From contig JACESW010000001.1 of NCBI GenBank assembly GCA_013911625.1, positions 1-41,040 of the forward strand: a DNA stretch of 41,040 bases, in the 5' to 3' direction. The notes under the pieces are model-generated. The model was not told the origin of the DNA, searched no databases, and saw only the letters and a program-made list of their open reading frames with translations. This DNA is from Cryomorphaceae bacterium (GTDB lineage: Bacteria; Bacteroidota; Bacteroidia; Flavobacteriales; Schleiferiaceae). This document shows, piece after piece, positions 1 to 8,109 of this stretch. Both the position numbers and the translations under genes were made by a program. Numbering within the stretch: the first letter of the stretch is position 1; each line of letters starts with the position of its first letter.

Positions 1-181
1 GCTCACGTCGACGAATGGCCATGACAAGTGCACTCTCTTTTACTTCTTTCCCAGTGCTAGCGGCTATTTCGGGCTGCAATATACGGGCAAGGGAACTTAG
101 ATTAATAAGTTCTTCCTGGAGTGCTTCTTCCAAAAACGGTCGCTTCCTCAATGCTTCTTCTAAGGCCTCTCGTAAATTCAT
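1..181 (-). CDS. Conserved protein of unknown function, N-terminal part, cut by window edge
   Basis: The first 60 codons of a gene that runs off the left edge. It starts at the ATG at 181-179 (MNLREALEEALRKRPFLEEA) and stays open to base 1. The visible part is helical and charged, followed by LINLSSLARILQPEI and GKEVKESALVMAIRR. From memory this resembles the N-terminus of a small Bacteroidota family (INLxxLARxxxP, GKEVxxGAxxMAL) that I associate with ACT-like regulatory proteins; the diagnostic C-terminal part lies outside the window. A good promoter candidate sits directly upstream (200-231), which supports the start. It is divergent from the flavoprotein gene at 283. The reading frame is well supported; the family assignment is tentative. 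Confidence 0.65.
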   Translation of the reverse strand, partial: MNLREALEEALRKRPFLEEALQEELINLSSLARILQPEIAASTGKEVKESALVMAIRRRE

Positions 182-199
182 GTGCATTCAAATTTGTGG

Positions 200-231
200 C
201 AAAACTATCACTCTGTTTAATTTTAAACAAA
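200..231 (-). promoter_or_regulatory. Bacteroidota-type promoter of the left-edge gene
   Basis: Read on the minus strand, TTTG (231-228), a 20-base spacer and TAGTTTTG (207-200) match the -33/-7 consensus TTTG / TAnnTTTG of Bacteroidota. The start codon at 181 follows at a normal distance. An inverted repeat GTTTAA-TT-TTAAAC (215-228) lies between the two boxes and could be a regulator site, though it is short and AT-rich. Confidence 0.6.
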
Positions 232-270
232 CCAATTCTATTTAAACACACCAAACATCCGCCTATTACG

Positions 271-278
271 TACTTTTG
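271..278 (+). promoter_or_regulatory. Possible -7 box of the flavoprotein gene (near-leaderless)
   Basis: TACTTTTG fits TAnnTTTG and ends only four bases before the ATG at 283, so a transcript starting here would have almost no leader. I found no convincing TTG/TTTG -33 box upstream. Confidence 0.4.
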
Positions 279-282
279 TCTC

Positions 283-1506
283 ATGAATAACGTCGTCGTT
301 ATAGGAGGAGGTGCTGCAGGTTTCTTTGCAGCCATATCTTGCGCTGAGGCAAATCCTGAGCTCAATGTGCTGCTGCTTGAAAAAGGCAAAGATGTCCTAG
401 GTAAGGTGCTAATCAGTGGAGGTGGTCGTTGTAATGTTACACACGCTTGTTTCGATCCAAAAGAATTGGCCACCTACTATCCTCGAGGAGCTAAAGAACT
501 TTTAGGCCCTTTTCATAAGTTTCAGCCAGGCGATACCATGGAGTGGTTTGCCGATCGCGGTGTAGAGCTTAAGATTGAAGCGGATAACCGCGTTTTCCCT
601 GTGACCGATTCTTCATCAACAATAGCCGATTGTTTAATAGAAATTGCCGAAGCTGCCGGTGTACAGGTGCGCAGGTCTTCTGGAGTCAAGGCGTTTACTC
701 AGGCTGAAGACGGTACCTGGCAAATTCTAACCACTTCAGGTGAATCATTGGTCGCAGATAAGCTCATGGTTGCCCCGGGTTCTTCAAAAGGCATTTGGGA
801 CCAATTGAAGAAGGCCGGTCATAAAATTGTACCTCCTGTACCTTCCTTATTCACGTTTAACATCAAAGATTCGCGAATCAAAGGACTCAGTGGAATTAGT
901 TTGCCTCATGCTACAGTTCAGGTTGCAAGTTCTGATTTAGAAGCCTCGGGCCCACTATTGATTACGCACTGGGGGTTGAGTGGTCCAGCGGTATTGCGTT
1001 TGAGTGCTTGGGGTGCACGCGAATTAAACGATAGATTTTACCGTTTCCCTATTCTGGTGAATTGGATTGGTCGCGATGAGGAGGTAGTCGTATCTGAATT
1101 TCTTCGAGAGAAGAAGGAGAGTGGTAAAAAGCGAATAGGAAATCACACCCACTACGAGGTACCATTACGACTATGGAAATCTATGGTTGCTGCCGCAGGT
1201 ATTCCAAATACTGCCACATGGGGAGATATTTCAAGCAAGCAGATCAAGGCTTTAGCCGGTGAATTGTGCAGTGCTGTTTATCAAGTTACAGGCAAGAGCA
1301 CTTTTAAAGAAGAATTCGTTACAGCGGGAGGCGTCGATCTTAAAGACGTGAATTTCAAAACCTTCTCCTCTCGAGTTGTACCTAATTTATTTTTTGCTGG
1401 GGAGATTCTAGATATCGATGGAATCACAGGTGGATTTAACTTTCAAGCAGCGTGGACCGGTGGTTTTTTAGCCGGTAATGCTATGGCTGGCTATCCCTTA
1501 GATTAG
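283..1506 (+). CDS. BaiN/HI0933-family NAD(P)/FAD-dependent flavoprotein
   Basis: A 407-residue flavoprotein of the HI0933/YhiN/BaiN family, whose cellular substrate is mostly unknown. The N-terminus has the Rossmann FAD motif VVVIGGGAAGFFAA (about residues 3-16), then the family hallmark SGGGRCNVTH, and near the C-terminus FFAGEILDIDGITGGFN followed by AWTGGFLAGNAM, the second FAD-contact region. Length is normal for the family (about 400). The start was placed at ATG 283 because this gives the usual short N-terminus before the FAD motif; the frame is open further upstream, but that extension has no family resemblance and overlaps the divergent promoter region. The 3' end overlaps the convergent gene at 1498-2034 by nine bases. 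Family assignment is firm; physiological role is not inferable. Confidence 0.9.
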   Translation: MNNVVVIGGGAAGFFAAISCAEANPELNVLLLEKGKDVLGKVLISGGGRCNVTHACFDPKELATYYPRGAKELLGPFHKFQPGDTMEWFADRGVELKIEADNRVFPVTDSSSTIADCLIEIAEAAGVQVRRSSGVKAFTQAEDGTWQILTTSGESLVADKLMVAPGSSKGIWDQLKKAGHKIVPPVPSLFTFNIKDSRIKGLSGISLPHATVQVASSDLEASGPLLITHWGLSGPAVLRLSAWGARELNDRFYRFPILVNWIGRDEEVVVSEFLREKKESGKKRIGNHTHYEVPLRLWKSMVAAAGIPNTATWGDISSKQIKALAGELCSAVYQVTGKSTFKEEFVTAGGVDLKDVNFKTFSSRVVPNLFFAGEILDIDGITGGFNFQAAWTGGFLAGNAMAGYPLD

Positions 1507-2034
1507 GCCTTTTTTGGAAAGGTCTTGTAAGATTTTCTTTCCACGACTTTTCATCCCTGCGCTGCCTGTCTCTAGTGCCCATTGTATGCTTTCCTGAAGT
1601 TCATGGGCCAATTCCGGATACCTTAAGACCAATTTGTGAAGAATACTCATGCTGTAGACTCTCGGTGCCACAGCATCGCTAGGTGTCATCAATACTTTGA
1701 AGCAATAGTCTGCGAGTAGCCCTTCGCGTTCTTCGTGTCGGGGCAATCTATATTTAGAGTAATACCGCAGGATGAATCGCACTTCTGCATCTGTTTGTGT
1801 TTTTTCAAGTTGTTCAATCATCGTTTTTTCCTTGATGTAGAACACCTCTGGTCGTTTGTCACTGACATGATGAAGGATCCAACTTCCTCTTAGTCGCTCT
1901 TTTTTATTGCCGTTAAAGGCATATTCCAAGACCTCTTCGAGTTTGTCAGAGTGCTGGGTAGCCCACTGTATCCATTCCTGATACACCTGTTCTTTGTCAA
2001 TGGTGATTTCGTTTAAAGCGGTTTTTAAATCCAT
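1498..2034 (-). CDS. Small all-helical conserved protein (HEAT-like), function unknown
   Basis: A 178-residue soluble protein with no signal peptide or membrane segment. I recognise no named family. It reads as successive amphipathic helices (KLEEVLEYAFNG, RGSWILHHVSD, EVRFILRYYSK, VAPRVYSMSILHKL, AHELQESIQWALETG), like a short HEAT/ARM-type solenoid such as those of DNA-alkylation-repair relatives; the fold is inference. The last residues are Lys-rich (MKSRGKKILQDLSKK). It is convergent with the flavoprotein gene (nine-base overlap) and divergent from the repressor gene at 2123, sharing an 88-base intergenic region with it. It could be co-regulated with the damage cassette through that region, but nothing visible proves this. 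Confidence 0.75.
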   Translation of the reverse strand: MDLKTALNEITIDKEQVYQEWIQWATQHSDKLEEVLEYAFNGNKKERLRGSWILHHVSDKRPEVFYIKEKTMIEQLEKTQTDAEVRFILRYYSKYRLPRHEEREGLLADYCFKVLMTPSDAVAPRVYSMSILHKLVLRYPELAHELQESIQWALETGSAGMKSRGKKILQDLSKKGLI

Positions 2035-2077
2035 CTACAGAAAAAAGAAGCTATATAATGATGAAAATATTAGAAAT

Positions 2078-2095
2078 CTAATTAAATTAGCATTG
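2078..2095 (+). promoter_or_regulatory. Candidate operator/promoter of the S24 repressor cassette
   Basis: CTAATT-A-AATTAG (2078-2090) is a perfect 13-base palindrome. It overlaps TAGCATTG (2088-2095), a one-mismatch match to the -7 box TAnnTTTG, and lies 32 bases before the repressor's ATG. A dimeric self-cleaving repressor normally controls its own promoter through such a site. AT-rich palindromes also occur by chance, so this is a candidate only. Confidence 0.45.
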
Positions 2096-2122
2096 TAAAA
2101 CTACCGATTAAAGATAGGTCTT

Positions 2123-2905
2123 ATGAATTACGTAAAGAATAATCTCAAATTTCTTCGCAAGAAGGAAGCGCTTACGCAAGAGCAGTTGGCTACTAAGATA
2201 GGTGTGAAACGTGCCATGATTGGGGCGTATGAGGAGGGAAGGGCAGAGCCTCGACTCCACACATTACAGCATTTAGCGGCGTATTTCCAGGTGCGTTTGG
2301 ATGATTTCGTAAACAAAGACCTCAGTGGTTCTGGTTCTATTCCTAAAGCAGATGTAAGTGGTGCACAACTTCGTATCCTCCCTGTTATTGTTGATGGTAC
2401 GGAGGAAAAGGAGCTGGGAACACTTGTACCAGTTAAAGCTTCAGCAGGTTACCTATCAGGTTATGGCGATGCCGATTACATAGGCGCACTTCCTCGTTTC
2501 TCTATGCCATTTCCAGAATTACCACAGGATCGTACGTATCGCGTTTTCCAAATTCGCGGTGAGAGTATGTTGCCTATCAAACCGGGTTCTTATGTCATTA
2601 CAGAATATATCCAGGATTGGAAGTCCATTCGTAATGATGAATGTTACGTACTCATTACTAAAGATGAAGGTGTAGTGTACAAGCGTGTCATCAACAACTT
2701 GCACATCGGCGAACTCATGTTAAAGTCCGACAACCCTCAGTTTGCACCCTATACCGTTCCTGTAGATCGTCTTGTTGAAGTTTGGCGCGCTGTAGGATAT
2801 ACCAGTTTCGAATTGCCGTCTGCGGGCAATAACCAAGACATGTCGCAACTCATGCACATGATGGCAGATTTGAAAAAGGAAATGAATCAACTGAAAGACA
2901 ACTAA
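2123..2905 (+). CDS. LexA-like self-cleaving HTH/S24 repressor
   Basis: A 260-residue DNA-binding repressor with a Cro/cI-type helix-turn-helix (about residues 5-62, LTQEQLATKIGVKRAMIGAYEEGR) joined to a LexA/UmuD-like S24 serine-peptidase domain. The autocleavage parts are all present: an Ala108-Gly109 bond in KASAGYLSGY, the nucleophile Ser148 in RGESMLP and the general base Lys187 in VVYKRV. Proteins of this design are cut in response to RecA filaments on damaged DNA, which frees the operon. A Met-rich tail with a short helix follows (about 239-260). It is the first gene of the run with DinB, SRAP and DnaE-like polymerase genes, so it is probably their SOS regulator and its own. It is not classical LexA: the DNA-binding domain is XRE-type rather than winged helix. 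Confidence 0.9.
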   Translation: MNYVKNNLKFLRKKEALTQEQLATKIGVKRAMIGAYEEGRAEPRLHTLQHLAAYFQVRLDDFVNKDLSGSGSIPKADVSGAQLRILPVIVDGTEEKELGTLVPVKASAGYLSGYGDADYIGALPRFSMPFPELPQDRTYRVFQIRGESMLPIKPGSYVITEYIQDWKSIRNDECYVLITKDEGVVYKRVINNLHIGELMLKSDNPQFAPYTVPVDRLVEVWRAVGYTSFELPSAGNNQDMSQLMHMMADLKKEMNQLKDN

Positions 2906-2910
2906 TTAAA

Positions 2911-2976
2911 TCCTCATTTTATTGGATTTTCTCCTTCAAATTGAGCGGCTCTTGGGCCGCTCGACTTGCCTGAGGA
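2911..2976 (+). other. Structured leader between repressor and dinB
   Basis: A GC-rich hairpin GAGCGGC-TCTTGG-GCCGCTC (2943-2962) sits inside a second inverted repeat, TCCTCA (2911-2916) with TGAGGA (2971-2976). There is no T-run after the stem, so it is not a standard terminator. It may stabilise or process the mRNA, or hold back dinB translation, which starts 20 bases after the outer stem. Confidence 0.45.
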
Positions 2977-2995
2977 CTGTCCAAACCCAGCCCAA

Positions 2996-4207
2996 ATGGA
3001 ACGCTCAATCCTACATATGGACCTCGATACTTTCTTCGTTTCTGTAGAAAGGTTGATGGACTCAAGGCTAAACAACCGTCCCATTATTATTGGTGGAACA
3101 GGAGATAGAGGAGTAGTGGCGGCATGTAGTTACGAGACTCGCAAGTTTGGTGTTCATTCTGCCATGCCTGTTCGTATGGCTCGTGAACTTTGCCCTGAAG
3201 CCATTATCATTCGAGGAAATTCTGCCAATTATTCCAAGTATTCAAACCTGGTTACAGATGTGATTAAGGAACAGGTTCCTGTTTATGAGAAAACGTCTGT
3301 CGACGAGTTCTATGCAGATCTCACAGGGATGGACCGCTTCTTCGGCACCTTTAAGTTCTCAAGTGAGCTGAGAGACCGCGTTATCAGCGAAACAGGTCTG
3401 CCCATAAGCTTTGGTCTTTCTATCAATAAGACCGTTAGTAAGGTCGCTACCGGTGAGGCTAAACCAAACAATAAAATCTATGTAGAGAAAGGTCTTGAAC
3501 GTCCTTTTTTAGCGCCCTTATCAGTACGTAAAATCCCTATGGTAGGAGAGAAGACCTACCAGACCTTGCGCAATTTGGGTGTACGGCGCATCCAAACCTT
3601 GCAAGAAATGCCCTTAGAGATGATGCAAAGTGTCATGGGTAAACACGGCTCGGTCATCTGGCACAAAGCCCAGGGTGTAGACCAAAGCCCTGTCATTCCT
3701 TACCAAGAACGTAAGAGTATCTCCACCGAACGCACTTTTGCGAAGGACACCATTGATGTAGTAAAGCTTGAAGGAATTATTGTGGCTATGGCAGAAAATC
3801 TAGCATACCAGCTTCGTCGTGGCGACAAACTCACCTCGTGTATTACTGTGAAAATTCGCTACTCAGATTTCAATACACATACTCTTCAAGCACGAATACC
3901 ATATACGGCAGCTGATCATGTGCTTATCCCGAAGGTGAAAGAATTGTTCAAACGCCTCTTCGAACGCCGTCTTTTAGTACGACTAGTAGGGGTTCGTTTC
4001 TCGCACTTGGTGGGTGGTGGCTACCAAATGAACCTCTTTGAGGAGAGCGAGGAGTTAAGCCGCCTTTACGGTGCTATGGATCATATTCGCCAGCGCTTTG
4101 GAGACCGTTCTGTACTCCGTGCCGTGAGTTTGGGAGCAAAGACTATAGGCCGTACCAACCCTTTCAATGGTGAGCCGCCACCACTGTTAGCAAATAGACA
4201 TCGATAA
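2996..4207 (+). CDS. dinB: Y-family DNA polymerase IV (DinB-like)
   Basis: A 403-residue translesion polymerase. The catalytic acidic residues are in the N-terminal HMDLDTFF (Asp9, Asp11) and in SVDEFYADL (Asp103, Glu104); palm, fingers and thumb are followed by a little-finger domain containing RTFAKDT. Gln344-Met-Asn-Leu-Phe348 matches the sliding-clamp-binding motif QxxLF, so it should bind DnaN. The start chosen is the ATG at 2996, which gives the family's usual short lead to HMDLD; an in-frame TTG at 2966 would add ten residues with no family likeness. It follows the S24 repressor by 90 bases and precedes the SRAP gene by 24. DinB rather than ImuB is favoured by the intact active site. 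The C-terminus (RTNPFNGEPPPLLANRHR) is Pro-rich and unremarkable. Confidence 0.93.
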   Translation: MERSILHMDLDTFFVSVERLMDSRLNNRPIIIGGTGDRGVVAACSYETRKFGVHSAMPVRMARELCPEAIIIRGNSANYSKYSNLVTDVIKEQVPVYEKTSVDEFYADLTGMDRFFGTFKFSSELRDRVISETGLPISFGLSINKTVSKVATGEAKPNNKIYVEKGLERPFLAPLSVRKIPMVGEKTYQTLRNLGVRRIQTLQEMPLEMMQSVMGKHGSVIWHKAQGVDQSPVIPYQERKSISTERTFAKDTIDVVKLEGIIVAMAENLAYQLRRGDKLTSCITVKIRYSDFNTHTLQARIPYTAADHVLIPKVKELFKRLFERRLLVRLVGVRFSHLVGGGYQMNLFEESEELSRLYGAMDHIRQRFGDRSVLRAVSLGAKTIGRTNPFNGEPPPLLANRHR

Positions 4208-4231
4208 AAGACTAACTTAATATTCTCCCAA

Positions 4232-5041
4232 ATGTGTGGTAGATACGTAAATATCAGTAAGATCAAAGCCGTTGAAAAACGCTTTAGCGCTATTGTAGAG
4301 CGTCCAGATCTCTATGCGCCTAATACAAACATAGGTATAGGAACCCTTGCGCCTATTATCACCCAGGAGCGTCCAGATGTAATCAAACACTATCAGTTTG
4401 GTTTTACACCGTATTGGGCGAAGAAGCCATTTCATCTATTTAACGCTAGAGCTGAAGGCGACCACAATAAGGAAAACGACACCTCTTACCGCGGTGCTAA
4501 AGGCATTACCACCAAGCCGGCATTTCGTCAAAGTATACGCTCTAAACGTTGCCTGGTGTTGGCAGATGCCTTTATTGAAGGACCTAAGGTAGAACGTTTG
4601 TCTAAGCCCTATGTGATGTATAAGCGAGACGGTAGTCCGTTTGCCTTTGCAGGTATTTACGACACATGGGTAAATCCAGATACCGGTGAAATGATTGACT
4701 CTTTTGCCATCATTACTACAGTAAGTAACAAGATCACAGCAGCGATATCGCACCACAGATCTCCTGTGATACTTCAAGAGGAAGACGAGAGTATTTGGTT
4801 AGACCCCAGTACGCCGCTAGCAGAAGTTACGGATGTACTACAACCTTATCCGGCAGAAGAGCTCAATGCGTACCCTGTTTCAGCGGCTATTAAGAATCCT
4901 AGGAGCAATGGCCCAGAGTTATTGAAGCCTATAGGTCAGCGCATTATTCCCGAGTACGATTATGAGATTTATTCGCATCTCAGTCTGCAGGGAATGGGAA
5001 TGACTCAGGCACGTCAACGCAAGTTAGATTTCGGTTTTTAA
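4232..5041 (+). CDS. SOS response-associated peptidase family protein (SRAP, YedK/HMCES-like)
   Basis: A 269-residue SRAP-domain protein. Relatives bind abasic sites in single-stranded DNA and form a thiazolidine crosslink through the alpha-amine and thiol of Cys2 after Met removal, which protects replication forks. The expected residues are visible: MCGRY puts Cys at position 2; Asn71 and Arg73 lie in FNARAEG; Glu116 in LADAFIEG sits where relatives have the active-site Glu (GxYEW; the Trp is Gly here); His174 in SHHRSPVIL matches the HxR(x)PVIL histidine. The exact Met-Cys start fixes the start codon. It sits between the DinB and DnaE-type polymerase genes, 24 and 20 bases away, which places abasic-site handling inside a translesion cassette. 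Confidence 0.92.
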   Translation: MCGRYVNISKIKAVEKRFSAIVERPDLYAPNTNIGIGTLAPIITQERPDVIKHYQFGFTPYWAKKPFHLFNARAEGDHNKENDTSYRGAKGITTKPAFRQSIRSKRCLVLADAFIEGPKVERLSKPYVMYKRDGSPFAFAGIYDTWVNPDTGEMIDSFAIITTVSNKITAAISHHRSPVILQEEDESIWLDPSTPLAEVTDVLQPYPAEELNAYPVSAAIKNPRSNGPELLKPIGQRIIPEYDYEIYSHLSLQGMGMTQARQRKLDFGF

Positions 5042-5061
5042 TCCGCTTTTAAGTATTTGAA

Positions 5062-8000
5062 ATGCTCGTAAATACGCACAGTTACTACAGTTTGCGTTAT
5101 GGGGCCGTGTCCCCGAAAGACTGGGTGAGTTTGTTTAAAGCACAGCCGTGGTCACACATGGCTTTGACCGATATCAACAACACATCGGCATGCATGACAG
5201 CATTGTATTTACTGAAAGATGAAGTAGGCAAGCAACCGGTCATAGGAGTAGATTTTAGAAACGGTGTTCAGCAGAAATATGTTGTATTAGCGCGTAATTG
5301 GGAAGGTTTTAAGCAGATCAATGACCATCTTTCTTGGCACTTATCGCGTAAAGTCAAATTCCCTGAAAGGGCTCCAAGAGAGTATTTGAAAGACACTTGG
5401 ATTATTTATAAAAATCGGGAGGGGATAGAGGTCAGTTCTCTTAAAAATAATGAGTTGATAGGTGTTGGTCCAGGGCTAATCAGTTCTCTACACATTCACA
5501 AATTGCGTGCTTACGAGCATAAGCTTATTGCTTTTCCTACTGCTACTTTTCGCGGTAAGCGTGATTTCAATGCGCACCGACTTTTGCGTGCTATCGACGA
5601 AAACACATTGTTGAGTAAACTGCAGAAGGAACAACAAGCTTCTGAAACAGACCTTTATTTAGACGATAAGAGGCTGAAAGAGACGTACAAAGATTATCCG
5701 TGGCTTCTACGCAATGTCCAGCAAGTTTTAGAATCCTGTCAGGTTGAATTGCCAGAGGAACCCGCACTAAACCTTCAAACCTACACGGGTTCCAGGAAGA
5801 AGGATGTAAAGCTCTTGAAGAAGCTCTGTTACGACGGACTAACTTATCGCTATCCTCAAGCAGATTTTAAGGTGCGTGAAAGGATTGAAAAGGAATTGCA
5901 ACTCATTGAGCAAAAGAACTTTGTATCCTATTTCTTGATTAATTGGGACATCGTGAACTACGCACAAAAGCGCGGCTATTTTTATGTAGGGCGGGGGAGC
6001 GGTGCAAACTCTATTGTCGCTTACCTGCTCAAGATTACGGATGTTGACCCTATTGAGCTTGACTTATATTTTGAACGTTTTATTAATCTCTATAGAACTT
6101 CGCCTCCAGACTTTGATCTCGATTTCTCATGGCGTGATCGCGACGATATCACTCAATACATCTTTAAGCGTTTTCCCAATACGGCACTATTAGCGGCCTA
6201 TAATACGTTCCAATATAAAGCAGTAGTTCGAGAACTGGGAAAGGTGTTCGGCCTTCCAAAGCACGAGATAGATAAGCTCAGTATAGGAAAGTTTAATAGT
6301 GGAGATCTCGACCATCTTGCACACCTTGTATTGCGCTACAGCACCTATATACAGGGATTTCCTAGTCACTTGAGCATCCATGCAGGAGGTATACTCATAG
6401 CGAATGACAGTATACATTATCGCACTGCCACTTTTATGCCGCCTAAAGGTTTTCCCACGACCCAGTTTGATATGGTCGTTGCTGAAGACATAGGTCTGCA
6501 TAAATTTGACATCTTGAGTCAGCGGGGGCTAAGTAAGATTCAGGACGCATTGGCCTTGGTTCGCAGAAACCATAAAAATGCGGAACCTTTTGATATCAGA
6601 GACTTACAGCGATTCAAAGAGGATGAAAAGGTCAAGGATTTATTGAGAAACGGTAAGGCCACAGGGTGTTTCTATGTAGAATCACCTGCCATGCGAATGC
6701 TGTTGACGAAATTGAGAGTTGATACCTATTTAGGGCTCGTTGCAGCCAGTTCTATTATCCGCCCCGGTGTGAGTAATAGCGGGATGATGCGGGAATATAT
6801 ACTCCGTTTTACCGATCCTTCAAAACGCAAGGATGCGCATCCAGTAATGCTTGAGATTATGCCAGATACTTTCGGTGTGATGGTCTATCAAGAAGATGTC
6901 ATTAAAGTGGCGCACTATTTTGCCGGCTTGACACTGGGTGAAGCCGATGTTTTACGCCGCGGAATGTCGGGTAAATTCAGGTCAAGAGATGAATTTAAAC
7001 GTGTTGAAAATCAATATTTTAAGAACTGTAAGGAGCGAGGATATACCGATGAGCTTGCTCGTGAAATTTGGCGCCAGATTGAGAGCTTTGCAGGCTATGC
7101 TTTTGCCAAGGGACACAGTGCTTCTTATGCCGTTGAAAGTTACCAAAGCTTGTATTTGAAGGCGCATTATCCCTTGGAGTATATGGTGGCTACCATTAAT
7201 AATTTTGGTGGTTTTTATCGGACGGAGTTTTACGTTCACGAGGCACGTAAGAACGGAGGAACTATTGAACCGCCTTGCGTTCAGCACGGTGATTATCCCA
7301 CTATGGTAGCCGGAACGACGATTTATCTAGGTTTTGTGCTATTGCACGGATTGGACCAAAATATTGGAGTACAGATTGCCAAAATACGTGAGGAGGGAGG
7401 TCTGTTTACCGATCTGGCTGACTTTATAGCTCGTGTACCTGCTGGTATAGAGCAAGTAAGTCTGCTTATTCGCATTGGTGCTTTTCGATTTACAGGGATA
7501 GCCAAGCAGACCTTACTTTGGGAAGCCCACCATATGTTAAAGGGTCGAACAACCAAAGACGTAGTAACCGCTGTTCCCAGTCTATTCAAGGGTGCGACAC
7601 AAAACCACGACTATAAGGTGCCACTATTGACGCAGACTAGGCTAGAGGAGGCCTTTGATCAAATCGAACTTCTTGGATTCCCGCTGTGTAACCCCTTTGA
7701 ATTGGCCGATGAGGAAATAGAACAAGGAACTACAGCATTAGAACTGTCGTCTAAACTGGGACATTTTGTCATTGCCTATGGATACTTAGTAACAGTGAAG
7801 GATACAAAGACCTCGAAAGGTGAACGCATGAATTTCGCGACTTTCCTAGATGAGAATGGCGATTACATGGATAGTGTACATTTTCCGAACATCGCCAAGC
7901 AGTTTCCATTTCGTGGTAAAGGTCTGTACAAAATCCAGGGCCGTGTTACGGAAGAGTTTGGATTCTTTAGCATCGAGGCATCTGCCTTATATAAAGTTTC

Positions 8001-8109
8001 TATGATTCCAGATCCGCGCTATGAAGATGATATGGCACGTCCTAAGGACAATTACAGTAAAACTCGGAGAACTATGAAGAAGGGGAAGAACTCTAAAGCG
8101 ATAAATTAA
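5062..8109 (+). CDS. Short DnaE-type DNA polymerase III alpha subunit (error-prone type)
   Basis: A 1015-residue C-family polymerase, shorter than the usual 1150-1200 of replicative DnaE. The palm is intact: FYVGRGSGANSIVAYLL (about residues 308-324), PDFDLDF with the two catalytic aspartates (about 350-356), YQEDVIKVAHYFAGL, and FAGYAFAKGHSASYA (about 675-689). An OB-fold-like region is near the C-terminus (GHFVIAYGYLVTVKDTKTSKG). The N-terminal PHP domain is decayed: the first motif reads NTHSYYSL where active PHP domains have HxH, and TDINN replaces TDHxN, so metal binding and proofreading look unlikely. It is last in the repressor-dinB-SRAP run, the position of ImuC/DnaE2 in other mutagenesis cassettes, and is inferred to do damage-induced error-prone synthesis. 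No gene resembling imuA is present. Confidence 0.88.
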   Translation: MLVNTHSYYSLRYGAVSPKDWVSLFKAQPWSHMALTDINNTSACMTALYLLKDEVGKQPVIGVDFRNGVQQKYVVLARNWEGFKQINDHLSWHLSRKVKFPERAPREYLKDTWIIYKNREGIEVSSLKNNELIGVGPGLISSLHIHKLRAYEHKLIAFPTATFRGKRDFNAHRLLRAIDENTLLSKLQKEQQASETDLYLDDKRLKETYKDYPWLLRNVQQVLESCQVELPEEPALNLQTYTGSRKKDVKLLKKLCYDGLTYRYPQADFKVRERIEKELQLIEQKNFVSYFLINWDIVNYAQKRGYFYVGRGSGANSIVAYLLKITDVDPIELDLYFERFINLYRTSPPDFDLDFSWRDRDDITQYIFKRFPNTALLAAYNTFQYKAVVRELGKVFGLPKHEIDKLSIGKFNSGDLDHLAHLVLRYSTYIQGFPSHLSIHAGGILIANDSIHYRTATFMPPKGFPTTQFDMVVAEDIGLHKFDILSQRGLSKIQDALALVRRNHKNAEPFDIRDLQRFKEDEKVKDLLRNGKATGCFYVESPAMRMLLTKLRVDTYLGLVAASSIIRPGVSNSGMMREYILRFTDPSKRKDAHPVMLEIMPDTFGVMVYQEDVIKVAHYFAGLTLGEADVLRRGMSGKFRSRDEFKRVENQYFKNCKERGYTDELAREIWRQIESFAGYAFAKGHSASYAVESYQSLYLKAHYPLEYMVATINNFGGFYRTEFYVHEARKNGGTIEPPCVQHGDYPTMVAGTTIYLGFVLLHGLDQNIGVQIAKIREEGGLFTDLADFIARVPAGIEQVSLLIRIGAFRFTGIAKQTLLWEAHHMLKGRTTKDVVTAVPSLFKGATQNHDYKVPLLTQTRLEEAFDQIELLGFPLCNPFELADEEIEQGTTALELSSKLGHFVIAYGYLVTVKDTKTSKGERMNFATFLDENGDYMDSVHFPNIAKQFPFRGKGLYKIQGRVTEEFGFFSIEASALYKVSMIPDPRYEDDMARPKDNYSKTRRTMKKGKNSKAIN

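Noticed and set aside
215..230. GTTTAATTTTAAACAA before the left-edge gene as another CarH-type site
   Set aside because: A single half-site-like sequence that is explained equally well by an AT-rich palindrome; no phased repeats as seen at 30978-31032.
102..473. Minus-strand 123-codon frame opposite the flavoprotein start
   Set aside because: Antisense to the FAD-binding motif of the flavoprotein and off-frame with the real left-edge gene, which starts at 181.
2943..2962. GC-rich hairpin as a terminator between the repressor and dinB genes
   Set aside because: No T-run follows the stem on either strand, and dinB starts shortly after on the same strand; kept only as a structured leader.
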